DNA of 64,000 nt from Argopecten irradians (taxonomy: Eukaryota; Mollusca; Bivalvia; Pectinida; Pectinidae): NCBI RefSeq assembly GCF_041381155.1, contig NC_091140.1, positions 27,816,952-27,880,951 on the forward strand, read 5' to 3'. Shown here piece by piece: positions 61,501 to 64,000 of the stretch (positions within the stretch are counted from its first letter, which is position 1; each line of letters begins with the position of its first letter). The notes under the pieces are model-generated. The model made no database searches. It worked only from the letters and a program-made list of their open reading frames with translations, and was not told the origin of the DNA. The translations under genes were made by a program, and so were the position numbers.

Positions 61501-63438
61501 GATGGTAGACCTCGGAGGTAGGTAGTACTAACTGTAGAACACATACCTGATGGTAGACCTCGGAGGTAGGTAGTACACAGTGTAGAACACATACCTGATG
61601 GTAGACCTCGGAGGTAGGTAGTACTAACTGTAGAACACGTACCTGATGGTAGACCTCGGAGGTAGGTGGAACACAGTGTAGAACATGTATGTTGATTGAT
61701 GATACAACTGAACATTATACTTTTTTTTTTCGGGCATGTTCTATATAGGAAACAACCAACTAAAGGATAAAATACCTTCGAAATTGTTCCCGTGTCTACA
61801 AGATTGCGCCCAGGATAGAATTTTGATCTGGCCACTGATTGGCTACTTTATTAATTAGTATGAAATCTAAAAGTATTATTCTGAGATAACAATGATATAG
61901 AATTGGAAATCCAGGTTGAAATTCAGGTTCAAAATATCAAATTGGATTATAAATAGGCAAAACACTATGATTTCATGATGTTTTACTGCAAACTGCACCT
62001 TATTTCAAAATGGTTACCCTGGGTGGAGTTTGAGCTGAAGGACCCAAGCTTTTTTTAGTGTTATATGACACAATAGCTAACTGATAGTCAATTGTTTTAA
62101 TAATACATTACAAAACTTTAACAAACTTTAACACTGTGGTCTATGTAAAATTATTTAGTTGATTGCTATCTATGATCAATTATAATTCCATTTTCCATTT
62201 TACTGTGTATTTTTTTCTATTAAGACTGAACTAGGCATATCTTTCAGTTAGAAATACATTTTAAGATAGAGAGACTTAATTAATTGGTTGCTGATTTCTT
62301 CTCACCTTATGCGATTCCAATCTGTATCAGAAAAAAATGTGGCTAGTTGAGGCAAAACGTCGAGTAGTTCCAATGATTTCATGAGCATTGGAAAAATATT
62401 GAAGAACCGGCAGACACTTGGTTTGACTGTTGACCGGCGAGGATAAGCTGCGACAAGTTTAAGATTGCGCACGACGTTGTATGATACAATGATACAAATA
62501 TGTTTCTGTACTATTCAGGTATCAAAACAGTTGTTTCTTGCCTAATCACTCATATATTGTCAGTTTATGACATATGGACACATATAAAAACAAAAAATAT
62601 AATCAAACTTTTGAAAACGTAATATGTCTTATATCTAAATATGATAGCCCACACACTGTTTACCTGTTTAATCTACATTGTGTATCAGCATTTTCTGTAA
62701 CATTTGTCAAAGTCAGAAAAAAATATCAGATCATTAAGTGATTCCGTAGTTATCCGTATCACCATCCTATCAATACCACCTATATCCTCCAAATGAAATA
62801 CATTTATTTTCTCTGTAGGAGTTTTTGACGTAACCATAATTAAGAAAAAGTCTTCCGAAAAACAGAGAGAAGTCATGGAGATTCTTCCTGGTACATCTGG
62901 AGGGAATTATGTAGACCATGCATTTGGACAATTTCTTTCCGACATTGTTGGAACACGAAATCTAGATACATTTAAAGACCATTATATGGAAGATAACATT
63001 GACATTTGCCGTCAGTTCGAAGGGAAAAAGCGTTGCTTCGCCGCAGGAAGTAAATCAAACGAGAAAATGGTATATATATCTGTTCCTCGTGCTCTAGAAA
63101 GCTTAGTTAAAGCAGACAGAAGTCTGAAAGGGATGGACATTGCCATCAAACGAAGCCCCTACGCCCAACAGATATCATATGTTCGCCACAAATTACATAT
63201 TCCTGAATCAACGTTCAGTGGATTTTTTCAGCCAACCATTGATTGCATCATTACACTCACGGAGAAAATGTTCTTCGGTGATAACGTCATTGACGCCGTA
63301 GTATTAGTTGGTGGGTTTGCCGAGAACACGCATGTGCAAACTTCCTTTAAAGAGAAATTTTCGCGGTCAAGAGTATTCATTCCCGAGGAAGGCACACTAG
63401 CTGTGTTAAAGGGGGCCTCCGCTGTCATACAGATATAA
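55592..63438 (+). CDS. HSPA12A-like: HSPA12A/B-like protein, gene 2 (short C-terminus, altered phosphate-2 loop)
   Basis: Coding exons 55592-55936, 56896-57126, 57654-57774 and 62819-63438 join in frame to 1317 nt, 438 residues. Exon 1 is the same length as in gene 1 and all phases agree. Introns are GT-AG (donors GTAATT, GTTTGT, GTAGGT). Phosphate-1 loop DIGTTYSGYA is at 16-25; EPEAA at 205-209; the adenosine motif VGGFAE at 396-401. Identity to gene 1 is high (exon 1 shares SSKAPTALLLKPDKTFQSFG). Two oddities: the phosphate-2 loop reads VDLGGVFDVT (229-238), about two residues short of the usual DLGGGT; and the protein stops with KGASAVIQI where gene 1 continues for about 145 residues. An AATAAA follows at 63573. 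ATPase activity may be changed or lost. A further exon beyond the window, or an assembly error, could also explain the short end. Intron 3 (5044 bp) is largely the exon-derived minisatellite. Confidence 0.82.
56721..56741. repeat. (TA)n microsatellite in gene 2 intron 1
   Basis: About ten TA dinucleotides in a row. Confidence 0.85.
57751..61685. repeat. 48-bp minisatellite made of gene 2's own exon 3 donor region (about 80 copies)
   Basis: The first unit is the real end of exon 3 (ACATACCTGATGGTAGACCT then CGGAG) plus the start of intron 3 (GTAGGTAGTACTAACTGTAG then AAC). It repeats every 48 bp for about 3.9 kb. Most units keep the donor CGGAG|GTAGG, a TACTAAC branch-point-like motif (or TACAAAC) and TGTAG. 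At least eight copies carry a 6-bp insert (GGAG-TCACAT-GTAGG) near 58207, 58261, 58315, 58993, 59047, 59101, 60307 and 60795. A block of units at 57930-58090 recurs at 58812-58970, offset 882 bp = 18 units plus three inserts, which shows higher-order duplication. Minus-strand frames stay open (MCSTVSTSYLRGLPSG, 16 residues) only because 48 is a multiple of three. Confidence 0.95.
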
Positions 63439-63572
63439 AATAAGTATCCCCCATAGGATATGTATCCGGATGCTTATCCTATCCTTCCCTAAAAGGTCTA
63501 TTTTCTTTGATGAAAATATATATTGTGCTGCTAGGTAGACCTTACATGTAAATGGAAATAGTCTATGTAAAT

Positions 63573-63578
63573 AATAAA
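63573..63578 (+). other. Candidate polyadenylation signal of gene 2
   Basis: AATAAA, 135 bp after the stop codon. The distance suits a short 3' untranslated region and supports the short reading of the last exon. Confidence 0.45.
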
Positions 63579-64000
63579 TATTTTAAGGACGCAGGCAGGA
63601 AGTGCAAATCACTTCTGAGGGAACGCATATTAGAAAATATAAGAAAAAACAATCTTTAACATTCAATTTTACAAACTGACAACTTCGGTTTGCAGCAAAC
63701 ATTTTTTTAACCCTATGTATCCGCGTGAATGCGATGCTTTGAAGTAAGCATATTATGTAATTGAATTATTCACACGCTCTTATGACCCGACGAACGTAAT
63801 CTTTATCCGGTAGAAGTCCAGTGCTATATATCGCACTTTATTTCATACGTTCAAGTGATTTGTACCAGCTTCCTATATAATCAGCGGACCAAAAAACGGA
63901 ATATCTGTTACGGAAAACATCTTTCTCCTCAAATGGGGGTTTGGGACAAGGAAGAGTGTGAATATGTAAATAAGAAATAAACAGAAAATTCGGCTCCGTC

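Noticed and set aside
57751..61685. A CRISPR-like repeat array
   Set aside because: There are no spacers: the whole 48-bp unit repeats, it lies in a eukaryotic intron, and its origin from the neighbouring exon is clear.
57741..61835. Several minus-strand open frames of 90-417 codons with a repeating MCSTVSTSYLRGLPSG-like sequence
   Set aside because: They exist because the 48-bp unit is 16 codons and lacks stops in several frames. They are antisense to intron 3 of gene 2, open in more than one frame at once, and show no start context or splice structure of their own.

Overview
The window looks like AT-rich nuclear DNA of an invertebrate animal, most likely a bivalve mollusc. I infer this from intron-containing genes of the expanded HSPA12 (distant Hsp70) family and from several hairpin-ended interspersed repeats of a kind common in bivalve genomes. 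No bacterial or organellar gene is present. The species cannot be fixed from sequence alone.

Two convincing protein-coding genes lie at the two ends, both on the + strand and both with the same four coding exons. Gene 1 (4406-12413) encodes a complete HSPA12-like protein of 599 residues. Gene 2 (55592-63438) encodes a 438-residue paralogue with the same exon phases, a 345-nt first coding exon like that of gene 1, an altered phosphate-2 loop, and no C-terminal ~145 residues. Both have a possible non-coding 5' exon upstream.

Between them lie about 43 kb of repeats and transposon debris. 12.4-18.0 kb is mostly unremarkable. 18.6-22.1 kb is an interspersed repeat with inflated homopolymers, probably poor consensus, because a cleaner copy sits at 45.0-46.2 kb. 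Next come a decayed LINE endonuclease (about 22.2-22.8 kb, minus), TIR and fold-back elements (24.2, 25.4 kb), a fragment resembling gene 1 intron 1 (27.7 kb), a GTCCGTCC-type repeat family (29.0-30.7 kb), an ~8.8-kb complex satellite of ~400-bp units (30.75-39.57 kb) and a 102-bp tandem array (39.65-40.3 kb). 43-47 kb holds tRNA-derived SINE copies, nested repeats and a decayed LINE reverse transcriptase. 49.2-52.6 kb holds a broken PIF/Harbinger-type pair: a DDE transposase on + and a Myb/SANT-like DNA-binding protein on -, the latter containing a coding 48-bp minisatellite. 52.7-54.1 kb holds a MITE and a long inverted repeat with two facing TATA boxes.

The most striking feature is inside intron 3 of gene 2. 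About 80 tandem copies of a 48-bp unit (57751-61685) are duplicates of that gene's own exon 3 / intron 3 boundary. Each typical unit carries the exon end, a 5' splice site, a TACTAAC branch-point motif and an AG acceptor, so the intron is a dense array of splicing signals whose founder copy is the functional donor site.
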